Assembly: GCA_963973795.1 (NCBI GenBank)
Contig: CAXBAF010000034.1
Coordinates: 1 to 34,409 of the forward strand
Direction of reading: 5' to 3'
DNA from: UBA1926 sp002337215
GTDB taxonomy: Bacteria > Planctomycetota > Phycisphaerae > Phycisphaerales > UBA1924
Length of the DNA: 34,409 bases
In this document: positions 1-8,532 of the stretch, in pieces
Numbering within the stretch: the first letter of the stretch is position 1
How the letters are laid out: each line of letters opens with the position of its first letter
Program-made: the position numbers and the translations under genes
The notes under the pieces: model-generated
Databases searched by the model: none
Told to the model about the DNA's origin: nothing
The model's input: only the letters and a program-made list of their open reading frames with translations

Positions 1-1
1 G

Positions 2-268
2 GATGCCCTCCCCCTCCCCTCCCTCGCCGCCCGCCACGGCCTCACCCTCACCCAACTCCTCACCTGGGCCCAATCCCCCGAAACCAAGGCCGAACTGCGC
101 GCACTCAGACACCTCGCCGCCATCCGCGACGAGGCCACCGAGATCACACACAAACAAACCGCCCGCGCCGCCCTCGCCCGCTGCGCCGACTCGTGGGCCG
201 ACCCAGCCGAGAGCCGTAAAGCCGCCGACACCCTGCTCAAAGAAATCGAACGCGATCAGAAGCGAGCA
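2..268 (+). CDS. Partial hypothetical protein, 5' end outside window
   Basis: The first ~89 codons from base 2 read as a plausible mostly helical protein, with strong C-ending codon preference (GCC, CTC, ACC, CGC). It includes the stretch LAARHGLTLTQLLTWAQSPE, which could be a helix-turn-helix, followed by the Ala/Arg/Glu-rich helices RHLAAIRDEATEI and AADTLLKEIERD. The start lies outside the window. The 3' end is not resolved: the frame has no stop codon and stays open until base 1201, through the antisense of the next gene and into the lipoprotein gene. I end it where the codon pattern decays. I do not recognise the family. A frameshift, a sequence error or a 3' overlap with the minus-strand gene could explain the missing stop. 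Confidence 0.4.
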
Positions 269-272
269 CCCT

Positions 273-650
273 CTACCCGTCCCCGCCCATCATCCCGCCC
301 ATGCCCGGTCCGCGATCCGTCACCGTCACCCCGTGCACGGTCAGCAGCGCCGCCACGTGCGGATGCATCCGCAGATAGCCAGGCTCCCGCGAGCAATCAA
401 ACGCACGGCACCCGCGAGGCCGCGTCTCGTAGATCAGGCAACCCCGCTCATCATCAAGGTGCGGGCACCGCCCATCCACAAACCGCAGCACCGATCCATC
501 ATCGAGCGCAACGCCCAGATGACCCTTGCAGCACTGCCCCCCGCAAGGGATGCACGGCAGCTCTACCAACGCCGCCCCACAGACTCGGCCTGCGCGAGAA
601 CCAGTCTCGTCGATCGGGATCGAATGAACCGCCCACCGGGCACAGCGCAA
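273..650 (-). CDS. YkgJ-family cysteine-cluster (zinc/iron-chelating) protein
   Basis: The protein carries the cysteine pattern of YkgJ-type putative Zn/Fe-chelating proteins: CIPCGGQCC, then CPHLDDERGCLIYETRPRGC and RAFDC. The 'C.IY..RP..CR.FDC' ending is diagnostic for the family, whose exact role is unknown. The start is uncertain. The first ordinary alternative start is TTG at 650, used here, but the frame is open back to 746. That upstream part would add another cluster, CDRCRAGCC, with no ATG or GTG available (only CTG at 746 or ATT at 698). The stop (TAG at 275-273) lies very close to where the upstream plus-strand fragment should end, so the two genes converge. The gene is divergent from the lipoprotein at 788. 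Confidence 0.72.
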   Translation of the reverse strand: MRCARWAVHSIPIDETGSRAGRVCGAALVELPCIPCGGQCCKGHLGVALDDGSVLRFVDGRCPHLDDERGCLIYETRPRGCRAFDCSREPGYLRMHPHVAALLTVHGVTVTDRGPGMGGMMGGDG

Positions 651-787
651 CGCATAGCCACGAGCGTAGCAACACCCCGCCCGGCACCGGTCGCAAATCG
701 CCCCAGGCCGCCCATCATTCCGGCCCGGCGCCCCGGCCGGGTACAGTCAATCAGCCCAAGCCAGCCGCACACCCCGGAGAGCAACGC

Positions 788-1201
788 ATGCGCACCCAAC
801 GAACCCTCGGCCTGCTCGCCCTCGCCGCCCTGCTCATCCTCCTCCCCGCGTGCAACACCTCGCGCTACGGCCAACTCCGCGCCCGCTCCGCCGACGTCAA
901 GAACGCCCTCGAGGCCGAGCGAGACCAAGTCCTCAGCGCCGCCGAGCCCAACGCCCGCCAGCGCCTCGACCACCTGACCTCGCTCCGCTACACCCTCACC
1001 GCCGCCGACCTGGGCCTCGCCGCCACCCGTCGCGTCCTCCCGGAGCGCGACCGCCCCCTCGCCTACGACACGCTCGAGCAGGCCTACGACACCATCGAGT
1101 GGAACATCCCACTCCTCCCGGGCGAGGGCACCCGTCCGATGCCCGTCGGCTTCACCGGAGCCGGCTTCGACATCAACCAGTTCCTGTCGCCGCCGCAATG
1201 A
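788..1201 (+). CDS. Small putative lipoprotein
   Basis: This 137-residue protein starts with a lipoprotein signal: basic MRTQR, a Leu/Ala core, and the lipobox L19-P-A-C22, so Cys22 should be lipidated after signal peptidase II cleavage. The mature part is helical and Arg/Glu/Ala-rich (for example ADVKNALEAERDQVLSA) and ends in a short Pro/Gly-rich tail. GGAGA lies about 6 nt before the ATG. No family is recognised; it may be a periplasmic, membrane-tethered helical protein. Codons end mostly in C, unlike the plus-strand genes further right, which end mostly in G. The gene stands alone, divergent from the YkgJ-type gene. Confidence 0.75.
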   Translation: MRTQRTLGLLALAALLILLPACNTSRYGQLRARSADVKNALEAERDQVLSAAEPNARQRLDHLTSLRYTLTAADLGLAATRRVLPERDRPLAYDTLEQAYDTIEWNIPLLPGEGTRPMPVGFTGAGFDINQFLSPPQ

Positions 1202-1321
1202 GAACCTGGATACACCGCGTTCCGAGCGACGGGCACGGGCCCATAGAATAAAGGTGGACCGTGCCGCTCATCCGGCCAATTCGACGCGGCCGGGCAGGCG
1301 CAGTCGGAGGGAGTGTGCGTA

Positions 1322-2170
1322 ATGCGACCGAGAAGGTGTCCTGAATTGAGCAACTGTGTTCTTGCCGCGGCGGCGTTGTTGGCCCCGTCGTCTGCCGCAG
1401 CGCAGACTTGGGATCTGACGGCCGACTGGAGTGTGACCCAGAACCCCAACGGCGTCTGGTCCTACAACGGCGCCGGCGGCGTGCCGATCGCGACCTTGAT
1501 CGCGGATTACGACACGGGCTCCCAGGCCTTCGGCACACCGCAGCCCGCGTGGGCCGCCGCACCGTTCCCACAGAACAACCATGTGCCCGTCTGGTTCAAG
1601 CGTGTGAGCGACACCTGCGGGTTCGATATCCCGATCGGCTCGGTCGGCATGCACGGCAACGAGGCGGACGATCCATCGGTCTGGATCGGCACCACATGGA
1701 CGAGCCCCGTCGACGAGGCGGTCGATCTCGCCGGCGTGCTGTGGTACGCCCACACCGGCATCGCACGGAACGCGGACTGGCGAATCCGTGTGAACGACGC
1801 GGTGATGACTGGCGGCAATGTTGCGTGGGACGACGGCTCGTCGTCCGCGAACCCGACGCCGCTCGCGAACGGTAGCGGTGGTGCACCCGCGATCGACTCG
1901 ATCCCGGTCGACCCGGGCGATGTGATCACCCTCGAGTTCAAGAGCAGCAACACCTTCGCCTGCGTCATCGGCATCGGGTTGACGATCACTGTTGATCCGT
2001 GCTACGCCGACCTGAACGAAGACGATGTGCTCGACCTGAGCGATGTGGCCGCATTTGTCGGCGCGTTCACAACGGGGCTGCCCGCGGCGGATATCGCCGA
2101 GCCGTTCGGGGTCTACGACCTCGCGGATGTCACGCTGTTCATCGAGGAATTCCTCGCGGGCTGCCCGTGA
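1322..2170 (+). CDS. Secreted protein with C-terminal GC-type dockerin-like tag
   Basis: The 282-residue product has a Sec-type signal peptide (MRPRRC..., Ala-rich core, likely cleavage after SSAAA near residue 26). A beta-rich domain of ~200 residues follows, opening with TWDLTADWSVTQNPNGVWSY, a style seen in planctomycete exported proteins. The C-terminus (from about residue 229) is a duplicated tag: CYADLNEDDVLDLSDVAAF and ADIAEPFGVYDLADVTLFI, ending in AGCP. I know this as the GC-type dockerin-like domain of Phycisphaerae; its ligand is not established. ATG 1322 is chosen because GGAGG at 1306-1310 sits 11 nt upstream, while the in-frame GTG at 1313 is too close to it. Ligand and substrate of the main domain are unknown. 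Confidence 0.8.
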   Translation: MRPRRCPELSNCVLAAAALLAPSSAAAQTWDLTADWSVTQNPNGVWSYNGAGGVPIATLIADYDTGSQAFGTPQPAWAAAPFPQNNHVPVWFKRVSDTCGFDIPIGSVGMHGNEADDPSVWIGTTWTSPVDEAVDLAGVLWYAHTGIARNADWRIRVNDAVMTGGNVAWDDGSSSANPTPLANGSGGAPAIDSIPVDPGDVITLEFKSSNTFACVIGIGLTITVDPCYADLNEDDVLDLSDVAAFVGAFTTGLPAADIAEPFGVYDLADVTLFIEEFLAGCP

Positions 2171-2201
2171 GTTGACGCGCCGCGTCGGAACACGAACCGG
2201 C

Positions 2202-2239
2202 AAAAAGAACGACGCCCCCGGGCCAGGCCGAGGGCGTCG
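2202..2239 (-). terminator. Intrinsic terminator for the PEP-CTERM-type gene
   Basis: An 8-bp perfect stem, CGACGCCC at 2210-2217 with GGGCGTCG at 2232-2239, is followed in the minus direction by the T-rich run TTCTTTTT (2209-2202). It sits 44 nt past the stop of the minus-strand gene. On the plus side there is no T-run, so it should act mainly on minus transcripts, although the hairpin could also protect the 3' end of the convergent plus-strand mRNA. Confidence 0.8.
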
Positions 2240-2282
2240 CAAGATCGCATAAAAATGTCGAACCATCGGTCAGGCGCTGAGA

Positions 2283-2936
2283 TCAGCGACGACGACGCGA
2301 GGCGACCATGCCGCCCAAGCCGAGCAGCGCGAACGCGCCCGGGGCGGGGACTTCGGTGCCGGTGATGCCGAAGTTGAAGTTGTTTCCGCCGCCGGCGTCC
2401 TCGGCGAGGGCATCGCCCACGGCCGCGACGCCGTCACTGAGGAACCACTGGCCGTTGCCGTTCACGAAGCCGCCGGTGTCGATCGACATCTGGACGAAGC
2501 CACCCGCGGCCGCTTCGATACCGCCGCCGATCGTGATGGTCCAGATAAAGTTGCCAGCCTGCGACAGCGCGACGCCGAAGCCGTCGACGAAGTTGCCGCC
2601 GGCGTCGAAGAAGTCAAAGAACACGGTCTCGCCGGCGACGTCCACGCCGCCGACGAACGTGAACTCGTCCATGGCGATGTTGTTGGTCGCGACCGACTGG
2701 TAGTCGGCAACGCCGAGGGGGTTGACGTTGGAGGCGGGGAAGGCAACGTAGCCGCCGGGGCCCGCGGCGATGTTGTCGTACTGGGTCGGGGCGACGCCGC
2801 CGCGGTTCTGGGCGCCGATTTCGATGCCGGTCGCGGTGAACGTCTGGTAGCCCGAGCGGTCAACGTTCTCGAGGTTGATGTCGGCGCTGGCGATCCCGGC
2901 GGCGGCCACGAGCATGGCGATAGCGGTCTTGGTCAT
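2283..2936 (-). CDS. Exported protein with PEP-CTERM-type sorting tail
   Basis: The protein (217 aa) begins MTKTAIAMLVAAAGIASADI, a signal peptide with likely cleavage after ASA. A Gly/Asn/Phe-rich beta-sheet domain follows. The C-terminus reads VPAPGAFALLGLGG and then MVASRRRR, that is, a Pro-containing motif, a short hydrophobic helix and a basic tail. This is the layout of PEP-CTERM sorting signals, which in other bacteria are processed by exosortase. ATG 2936 has a strong AGGAG site just upstream (2943-2947); a longer in-frame reading to 3077 has no such support. Two hairpins lie directly upstream in the 5' leader. The central domain is not recognised. No exosortase gene is in the window. 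Confidence 0.82.
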   Translation of the reverse strand: MTKTAIAMLVAAAGIASADINLENVDRSGYQTFTATGIEIGAQNRGGVAPTQYDNIAAGPGGYVAFPASNVNPLGVADYQSVATNNIAMDEFTFVGGVDVAGETVFFDFFDAGGNFVDGFGVALSQAGNFIWTITIGGGIEAAAGGFVQMSIDTGGFVNGNGQWFLSDGVAAVGDALAEDAGGGNNFNFGITGTEVPAPGAFALLGLGGMVASRRRR

Positions 2937-2954
2937 GTCTCTCTCCTGGTGTCT

Positions 2955-2996
2955 CCGGCGAGATCGCCGGTCGTGGGGTCCCGCGTGAGTTGCGGG
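2955..2996 (-). promoter_or_regulatory. Tandem hairpins in the 5' leader of the PEP-CTERM-type gene
   Basis: Two stems lie just upstream of the AGGAG site: CCGGCG/CGCCGG (2955-2960 with 2965-2970, 4-nt loop) and CCCGC/GCGGG (2980-2984 with 2992-2996, 7-nt loop). They could stabilise the leader or modulate translation; no function is shown. The 271-bp gap from 2937 to 3207 otherwise holds only an AT-rich patch around 3064-3085, possibly part of a promoter. Confidence 0.4.
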
Positions 2997-3207
2997 TGTA
3001 AACACAGCACCCCCGTAAGAGGGTTCGTACGCGGAAGATAGCCGGTTCCCACCGGGGAGTGCACCGAATTTGATCAAAAAATTCTGAAATCGGTGGGCAG
3101 AATCGATTATGCAGCTTTGTTTGGTCTGCTGAAGGGTGTGTCTGCACCGATAACCCCGGTGTTTGCCGGAGTCGGTCGGTGTCAGCGTTCGAAATGTTGC
3201 GGCTCGC

Positions 3208-3915
3208 TCAGCTGCTGCCGCCCCGCATGCGATCCAGGCTTGCGGGGAACGGGAACGTGCCGAACACGCCCGTTTGGCCGACGGACCACATCTGCAGACT
3301 TGGGTAGACGTCGCCCCGGAATCCCGCGTCGTACATGGTCCTCAGCACGGTCTCGAAGCTGGGCTCGTAGCCGTCGTCATCGATCAGCCGATTGGATGCG
3401 GCACCGAGGAACGAGACCGATGCCACCGGCTTGCGGTCCGGCCTGCCCTGGAGCATCTTGGTGACGGTGTGGAACCCTCGGGCGAGGTTCGGGATGGTGA
3501 AGTGGTTCTGGCCGTGCGGACGGAGGATCGCGAGGATGGTGAGCGAGTCGAGGTCATACTTAAGGATGAAGGGCTCGCGGTCGTGGGCGGCGTGGACGGT
3601 GACCGACTGCTGGAACATGCGGGCGTAGCTGGTCACCGATTGTTCGGACCACTGGCTGGTGGTCACGAGGTTCACCAGCTGGGCGATGATGCCGTGCGCG
3701 TTGTCTTCGTCATTGACGGCGCAGACCACCGATCGGTATCGGCCGTCGATGACGTCGCGCAGCATGTCGTGGCCCCACATGATGCGGACGCGGTCACCCG
3801 CCTCGACACGCGATGTCGCGCCGGGCAGCAGATGGATGCAGTCCGATTGCTCGGGGATCTTGACCAGATCGTCGGCGTCGTCGTCGTAAAGATGGGGGAT
3901 GGTGAAGGTGCTCAT
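3208..3915 (-). CDS. Hypothetical protein downstream of the beta-propeller gene
   Basis: This 235-residue soluble-looking protein has no signal peptide or membrane segment and begins MSTFTIPHLYDDDADDLVKI. The start is secure: AAAGGAGG lies 5 nt upstream of the ATG. It is on the same strand as the 1477-aa propeller gene and only 45 nt behind its stop, so the two are probably one transcript. I do not recognise a family. Visible features are a charged acidic start, a mixed alpha/beta body (SVVCAVNDEDNAHGIIAQLV) and a Gly/Phe-rich end (GQTGVFGTFPFP). Codon use matches its neighbour, so it looks native. Function unknown. Confidence 0.7.
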   Translation of the reverse strand: MSTFTIPHLYDDDADDLVKIPEQSDCIHLLPGATSRVEAGDRVRIMWGHDMLRDVIDGRYRSVVCAVNDEDNAHGIIAQLVNLVTTSQWSEQSVTSYARMFQQSVTVHAAHDREPFILKYDLDSLTILAILRPHGQNHFTIPNLARGFHTVTKMLQGRPDRKPVASVSFLGAASNRLIDDDGYEPSFETVLRTMYDAGFRGDVYPSLQMWSVGQTGVFGTFPFPASLDRMRGGSS

Positions 3916-3960
3916 GCCGGCCTCCTTTGGAGAAATCGGATCTCTTAGGAGTGTATCGGC

Positions 3961-6900
3961 TCAGGGGGTTTCAGCGCTCGGTTTATCGCGTGTTGATGCG
4001 TTCGATTGGTCGGATTCTTCGATCGGCAGGCGGACGACGGCGGTGAGGTCACCGGCGTTGATGAGCAGGCGGCCGTCGATTCCCTGCATATCGGTCGGGT
4101 CGCCGAACAGGCGGACGACGGTCTCCTGGGCGATGCGGGCGGATTCATGGGTGAGCAGGTTGATGGCGAATCGGGTACCCCCGATGCCGAACCGGCCTCG
4201 TTCGATTTTGAGGACGGCGATGGTGTCCTCGGCGACGACCGCCGGCAGGAGTCGGGCGGGTTGGCTGAAGGCGTCGAGGCCTTTGAGTTCGCCGTCGTTG
4301 GCGAAGACACAGACGCCGTCGGCGGCGGCGAGGATGAGGCGGGAGGGGGTCTTGCGGACGACGATGCGGTCGGTTGTGTCGATGCGGCCGCGGGTCTCGA
4401 GGGGGGTGTCGGCGAGGCGGCCCGATGCGGTATCGATCTGCCAGAGCGCGTCGTCGTCGGCGCGGACGAGCAGGGTCGCGCCGTTGAGCCAGGCTTCCCG
4501 GGTCTCGAAGAGGGGTTCGTTGCTGATCTCCCAGTTGAGCCCGGCGTTGAAGGGTGAATAGGAGATCACGCGTTCGCGGAGACCCGCGACGACGTCGCCC
4601 GACTCGGTAACGCGGACCCAGCGTGGCGGCGACTGGAGTTGATCGTCTGTGTTGATGTTCTCGCCGGACCTTGGGTCGAGCGTGAGGAGCGCGGGCCCCG
4701 GGTTGCCCTCGGCGTCGGGGCCTTCGCCCACGAGGGCGAGCACGCCTGCGGCGAGATCGGCGTCGTGGACCTGGGTGATCGGGAGGTAGCGGGCCCAGAG
4801 TTCGCGGCCCGTGGCGGCGTCGAGGGCGACGGCGCGGCCGGCGCGTTCGATGAAGACGAGTGTGCGGGCGCCCGTTGCGATCAGGATCTCCGAGCCCCTG
4901 ACCCGTCCGGCGAGGGGGTCGAGGAATCGGTCGGCGGCGTCGAGGCGGGCGGCGTTCTGCTCGTCTGCGTCGACCTCGATCTGATCGACGAGGTCGGCCC
5001 AGGCGCGGCTGGTCCAGAGGGGCTTGCCGTCGGCGAGGTCGGTGCGTTCGAGCCAGCCTCCGGTCTGATCGGGCCAGAAGATCCACGCGGAGACTTCATC
5101 GGTGCGGAGGAGAAGCGGGTCACGATCGATCTCGCGGGTCCAGACCGGGGCGAGTGTGCCGTCTTCGGCGGGGGCGTGCCATGCGAGGGTTCCGCCCTGC
5201 TTCGCGACGATGAGGGTGCCGTCGTAGCGGGCGCGGGCGACGCCGCGGGGCTCGGGTCGGGCGAGCGGGCGGAGCGGGTATCCCTGGATGAGTTGGGGCT
5301 CGGGCTCCGGGAGGACATCGGGTCCGAGCCTTGGGCCTGTGCGGCGGGCGGCGAGACGGCTGGTGATGGTGTCGAAGAGGGAGTCGGCGTCGACGGGGCC
5401 CTGGTCGTCGCGGAGGAGGAGGCCCGCGTGGGTCTCGTTGAACTCGGCGAGGAGCGACGCGGCTTCCTCGATCCGGCTCGCGTCTGCGAGGGCGGCGATC
5501 TGGAGCCCGAAGGCGCGTCCCAGGAGTTGGTCGTCGATGGGGACGCCGGCCCGTTCGAGTCGGCGGACGGATTCGAGTGCGCCGTTGCCGGCGATCAGGG
5601 CGTCTCGGTCGAGGCCCGCGGCGCGGAGCGACTTGGCCTGGGCGATGCGGCCGCGGGCGGCGGCGGTCGCGATGGGGTATTCGCGGGCAAGTTGTTCGTA
5701 GGCGTCGGGGTCCTGGAGCGTGGGGGAGGCTTCGAGGGCGGCGAGTTTCGCGTCGGCTTCGGCGGCGTAGGGCTGGTAGATCCCGGGGCCGTTCTTCTCG
5801 GCGACGCGGATGAGGCGCCGGGTCGCTTCGATCTGGGCACGGATGTTGAGGCGCTGGCCGCGCCAGGGGGTGGCGGAGAGGACTTCGTCGGCAAGGATGC
5901 GTTGGTAGGTGCGTGCGGCGTCGGCGGGGCGGGCGGTCTGCTCGGCCTGCCGCCCCTCGGCGAGGAGGTGGGCGACGCGCTGGGCGGGGGTGTTGGCGAG
6001 ACGATCGAGGCGGTTGATGAGTTCCGCGGTCTGTTGGGCGGAGAGGGGCGGGAGCGTGCCGGGCTCGGTGATCGCGGCCGGGGTGTCTGCGGCTGGTGTG
6101 CGGGCTTGTTCGAGCGCTTCGCGTTCGTTGTGGGCCTGGTTGACGATCTCGAGGACCGAATCGAAGAGGCGGCGGTTGAAGGCGTTGGCGGTCTGGGTCT
6201 GGGGCGATTGGTCGCGGGACTCGCGGATCGCGGTGATTGCACGGTCGATCGCGGGGACGATCTGCTCGGTGCGGCCTGCGCGGTAGGCGAGTTCGGCGAA
6301 GGAGACGGTGTGCTCGGGATTGCTGGGTTCGGCCTCGGCCCGTGCGTTGAGGATCTCGGCGGCGGTTTCCCAGGCGAGATAGGTGCGCAGGCGGGTGTCG
6401 TCGGCGGCGAGGAGCTGACCGTCGGCGAGGTCGATGTTGCCGGCGTGGTCGAGGGGGATGAAGGCGATCGCGTTGTCGCCCTGGCGGACGCGGAGGACGC
6501 CCGATTCGACGGGGATGAAGAGGTTGTCGGCGGTCGCGACGACGCGGCCGACCGCGGGGGCGCGGGAGCCTGGGATGACGAACGGCTGCGCGGCGGTTGT
6601 GTTGAGGTTGGTGGGGTCGAGGAAGGTGACGCGGGTCGGGTCGGCGACGGCGAGGGTGTTTGGCAGCGGGAGGAGATAGGTGTGGACGCCCTGCGTGGGT
6701 GTCGGGCGGGACTGCTCGATCGCGCCGGTGTCGCGGTTGATGGCGAGCAGGGCGGTGCGGTCGGGGTTGACGAGGGCGACGCGGTTGCCGGGGAGTGCGA
6801 CGGGCGCGTGGATGGCCCACGGGCGGTTCTGGTTGTCGTCGGCCGAGAGGGCTGGGAGGCGGCGGATCCAGACCGGGTTTCCTGAGGTCGCGTCGATCGC

Positions 6901-8394
6901 GGCGATGAGTCCGATCTCGTCGGTGAGGTAGGCGACGGATCCGACGACGGTGATGGCCTGGGGTGAGCGGGTCTGCTGCTGGTAGGGGAGCGCGCCGACG
7001 GCGCCGAGGAAGCGGTGCCAGCGGAGGGAGCCGTCGGCGAGATCGAGGGCGGCGATTGAGGTGGTGATGGTGCGCCTCGAGCGTTCGTTCCGGCGGAACA
7101 TCACGAGGGCGGTGTCGGCGTAGACCGTGACGGGGCCCCGGACGGTGGCGGTTTCGAGTTCGGGTGCGAGGAGATCGGGGCGGACGCTCCAGACGACGCG
7201 GCCCGTGTCGCGGTCGAGGGCGACGATGGTGGACTCGCCCTCGCGTCGTCCGTTGATGACGTTGCCCATCGGGGCGATGATGAGATCGCGATGGGCGGTG
7301 ATGGTCGCGGGGTCTTCGATGAGCCTCGTTCTGCCTCGGCTTCGGTCGGCGTCGCCCCGGTTGCCCGGTGGCGGGACGCGGCCCTGGGGGTATTGCCAGC
7401 GCTGGCGGAGGGTGAAGCGGTCGAAGGCGGTGATGGCGTCGCCGTCGTTGATGATGGTGAGGTTGTCGAGGATCGCGGGGAACGCCCAGTAGAGCCGGCG
7501 GGATGGAGCCGAGCGGTCGGGCTGGGCGGCCCACGGGTGGGCGATGGGCAGATCCGCGGCGGCGAGGGGGGTGGGAACGATGCCGTCGAGATCGGGCGAG
7601 GGGCCTGTGGGCGGGGTGGTGACGACCGGGGGGCGGATGCCGTTGGTAAGGCCTGGCGGGGGGGTGATGGAGGGCAAGGCGGCGACCGGTGGGATGTGCC
7701 AGCGGGTGGCGGCCTGTGCGGCGGGCTGTTCGGCGGGCTGTTCGGCGGGATCCGGCGCGGCGATGGCACGCTGGTAGGCGGCGATGGTTGTCGCGAGTTC
7801 GGCGGCGGGGGCGCGGGCCGTGTCGAACCGGGGGTGGGACTCGATTTGGCGGAGCGTGCGCCAGGCGGCGTCGAAGCGTGCGGCCTCGAAGTGCTGCTGG
7901 GCGAGGCGGAGGGTGGCTTCGAGGCCGGCGTCGGTGAGGAAGCGGGTGGCGAAGACGGTCGCGGCGTGGCCGGCGTCGAGATCGGTCTGCGCGGCGGGTT
8001 GCTGCTGTTCGCGGTAGGCGTCGAGCAGGGCGGGGCGGTCGAGCAGGGCCCGGTGGACGGCATCGCGGACGGGGAGGAACAGATCAGGGTCGTTGGGTGC
8101 GGGCAGGAGACGGTCGCCCTCGAGCGTGAGAATGGTCTGGAGTGTGCGTGCGGCCTGGTGGAGGCTGCCGGCGCGGACGAATTCATCGATTTGCTGGAGC
8201 GTTTCGTTGGCTCGGGTGGAGTCGTCCAGATAGGTCGCGTTGGTCGCGGTGACGGCGGGGATCTGGGCGTGCGCCGGAGTACTGGCGAAGAGGATGAGTA
8301 TGGCGGCGAGGGCCCGATAGGCGGCGTGATAACGGGGACGCGCTGGGCGGCTGCGGGTCGGGGGTGTTGTGTTGCTGGCTCGCCTTATCGGCAC
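3961..8394 (-). CDS. Giant exported PQQ-type beta-propeller and helical-repeat protein
   Basis: The product is 1477 aa. An N-terminal signal peptide ends near STPAHA|Q (residue ~43). It is followed by a helical TPR-like part, a Pro-rich linker, and a first set of PQQ/BamB-like blades (IVALDRDTGRVVWSV, IAALDLADGSLRWHRF, IAAIDATSGNPVWI). A long helical region rich in Ala/Arg/Glu comes next, then a second set of blades (RAVALDAATGRELWARYL, LLTLDPRSGENI, LWQIDTASGRL). The 'A.D..TG...W' repeat is the PQQ-like propeller signature; such proteins act as periplasmic scaffolds, as BamB does in outer-membrane assembly, and need not bind PQQ. The start is GTG at 8394 with AGGGAG close upstream. Catalytic residues were not identified. 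Confidence 0.85.
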   Translation of the reverse strand: MPIRRASNTTPPTRSRPARPRYHAAYRALAAILILFASTPAHAQIPAVTATNATYLDDSTRANETLQQIDEFVRAGSLHQAARTLQTILTLEGDRLLPAPNDPDLFLPVRDAVHRALLDRPALLDAYREQQQPAAQTDLDAGHAATVFATRFLTDAGLEATLRLAQQHFEAARFDAAWRTLRQIESHPRFDTARAPAAELATTIAAYQRAIAAPDPAEQPAEQPAAQAATRWHIPPVAALPSITPPPGLTNGIRPPVVTTPPTGPSPDLDGIVPTPLAAADLPIAHPWAAQPDRSAPSRRLYWAFPAILDNLTIINDGDAITAFDRFTLRQRWQYPQGRVPPPGNRGDADRSRGRTRLIEDPATITAHRDLIIAPMGNVINGRREGESTIVALDRDTGRVVWSVRPDLLAPELETATVRGPVTVYADTALVMFRRNERSRRTITTSIAALDLADGSLRWHRFLGAVGALPYQQQTRSPQAITVVGSVAYLTDEIGLIAAIDATSGNPVWIRRLPALSADDNQNRPWAIHAPVALPGNRVALVNPDRTALLAINRDTGAIEQSRPTPTQGVHTYLLPLPNTLAVADPTRVTFLDPTNLNTTAAQPFVIPGSRAPAVGRVVATADNLFIPVESGVLRVRQGDNAIAFIPLDHAGNIDLADGQLLAADDTRLRTYLAWETAAEILNARAEAEPSNPEHTVSFAELAYRAGRTEQIVPAIDRAITAIRESRDQSPQTQTANAFNRRLFDSVLEIVNQAHNEREALEQARTPAADTPAAITEPGTLPPLSAQQTAELINRLDRLANTPAQRVAHLLAEGRQAEQTARPADAARTYQRILADEVLSATPWRGQRLNIRAQIEATRRLIRVAEKNGPGIYQPYAAEADAKLAALEASPTLQDPDAYEQLAREYPIATAAARGRIAQAKSLRAAGLDRDALIAGNGALESVRRLERAGVPIDDQLLGRAFGLQIAALADASRIEEAASLLAEFNETHAGLLLRDDQGPVDADSLFDTITSRLAARRTGPRLGPDVLPEPEPQLIQGYPLRPLARPEPRGVARARYDGTLIVAKQGGTLAWHAPAEDGTLAPVWTREIDRDPLLLRTDEVSAWIFWPDQTGGWLERTDLADGKPLWTSRAWADLVDQIEVDADEQNAARLDAADRFLDPLAGRVRGSEILIATGARTLVFIERAGRAVALDAATGRELWARYLPITQVHDADLAAGVLALVGEGPDAEGNPGPALLTLDPRSGENINTDDQLQSPPRWVRVTESGDVVAGLRERVISYSPFNAGLNWEISNEPLFETREAWLNGATLLVRADDDALWQIDTASGRLADTPLETRGRIDTTDRIVVRKTPSRLILAAADGVCVFANDGELKGLDAFSQPARLLPAVVAEDTIAVLKIERGRFGIGGTRFAINLLTHESARIAQETVVRLFGDPTDMQGIDGRLLINAGDLTAVVRLPIEESDQSNASTRDKPSAETP

Positions 8395-8532
8395 GGGGCT
8401 CCCTTTCGGGGGACTGTACTCGGCTGCTGTGCGGGGCGTTGCGTGCGTGACTGGTGCAAACCGCGCTTAAAATTCGTCGTCGGTCCCGCAACCGATTGAT
8501 CCGTTGCAACTTCGGGCCGATCCGGGGGCGTC

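Noticed and set aside
3..977. Plus-strand open frame starting at the first ATG
   Set aside because: The product is Pro/Ser/Arg-rich; a different frame at the left edge has the C-ending codon pattern and sensible helices, and the rest overlaps the YkgJ-type and lipoprotein genes.
4639..6885. Plus-strand open frame of 748 codons
   Set aside because: It is antisense to the 1477-aa propeller gene; the product is Gly/Glu/Val-rich without motifs.
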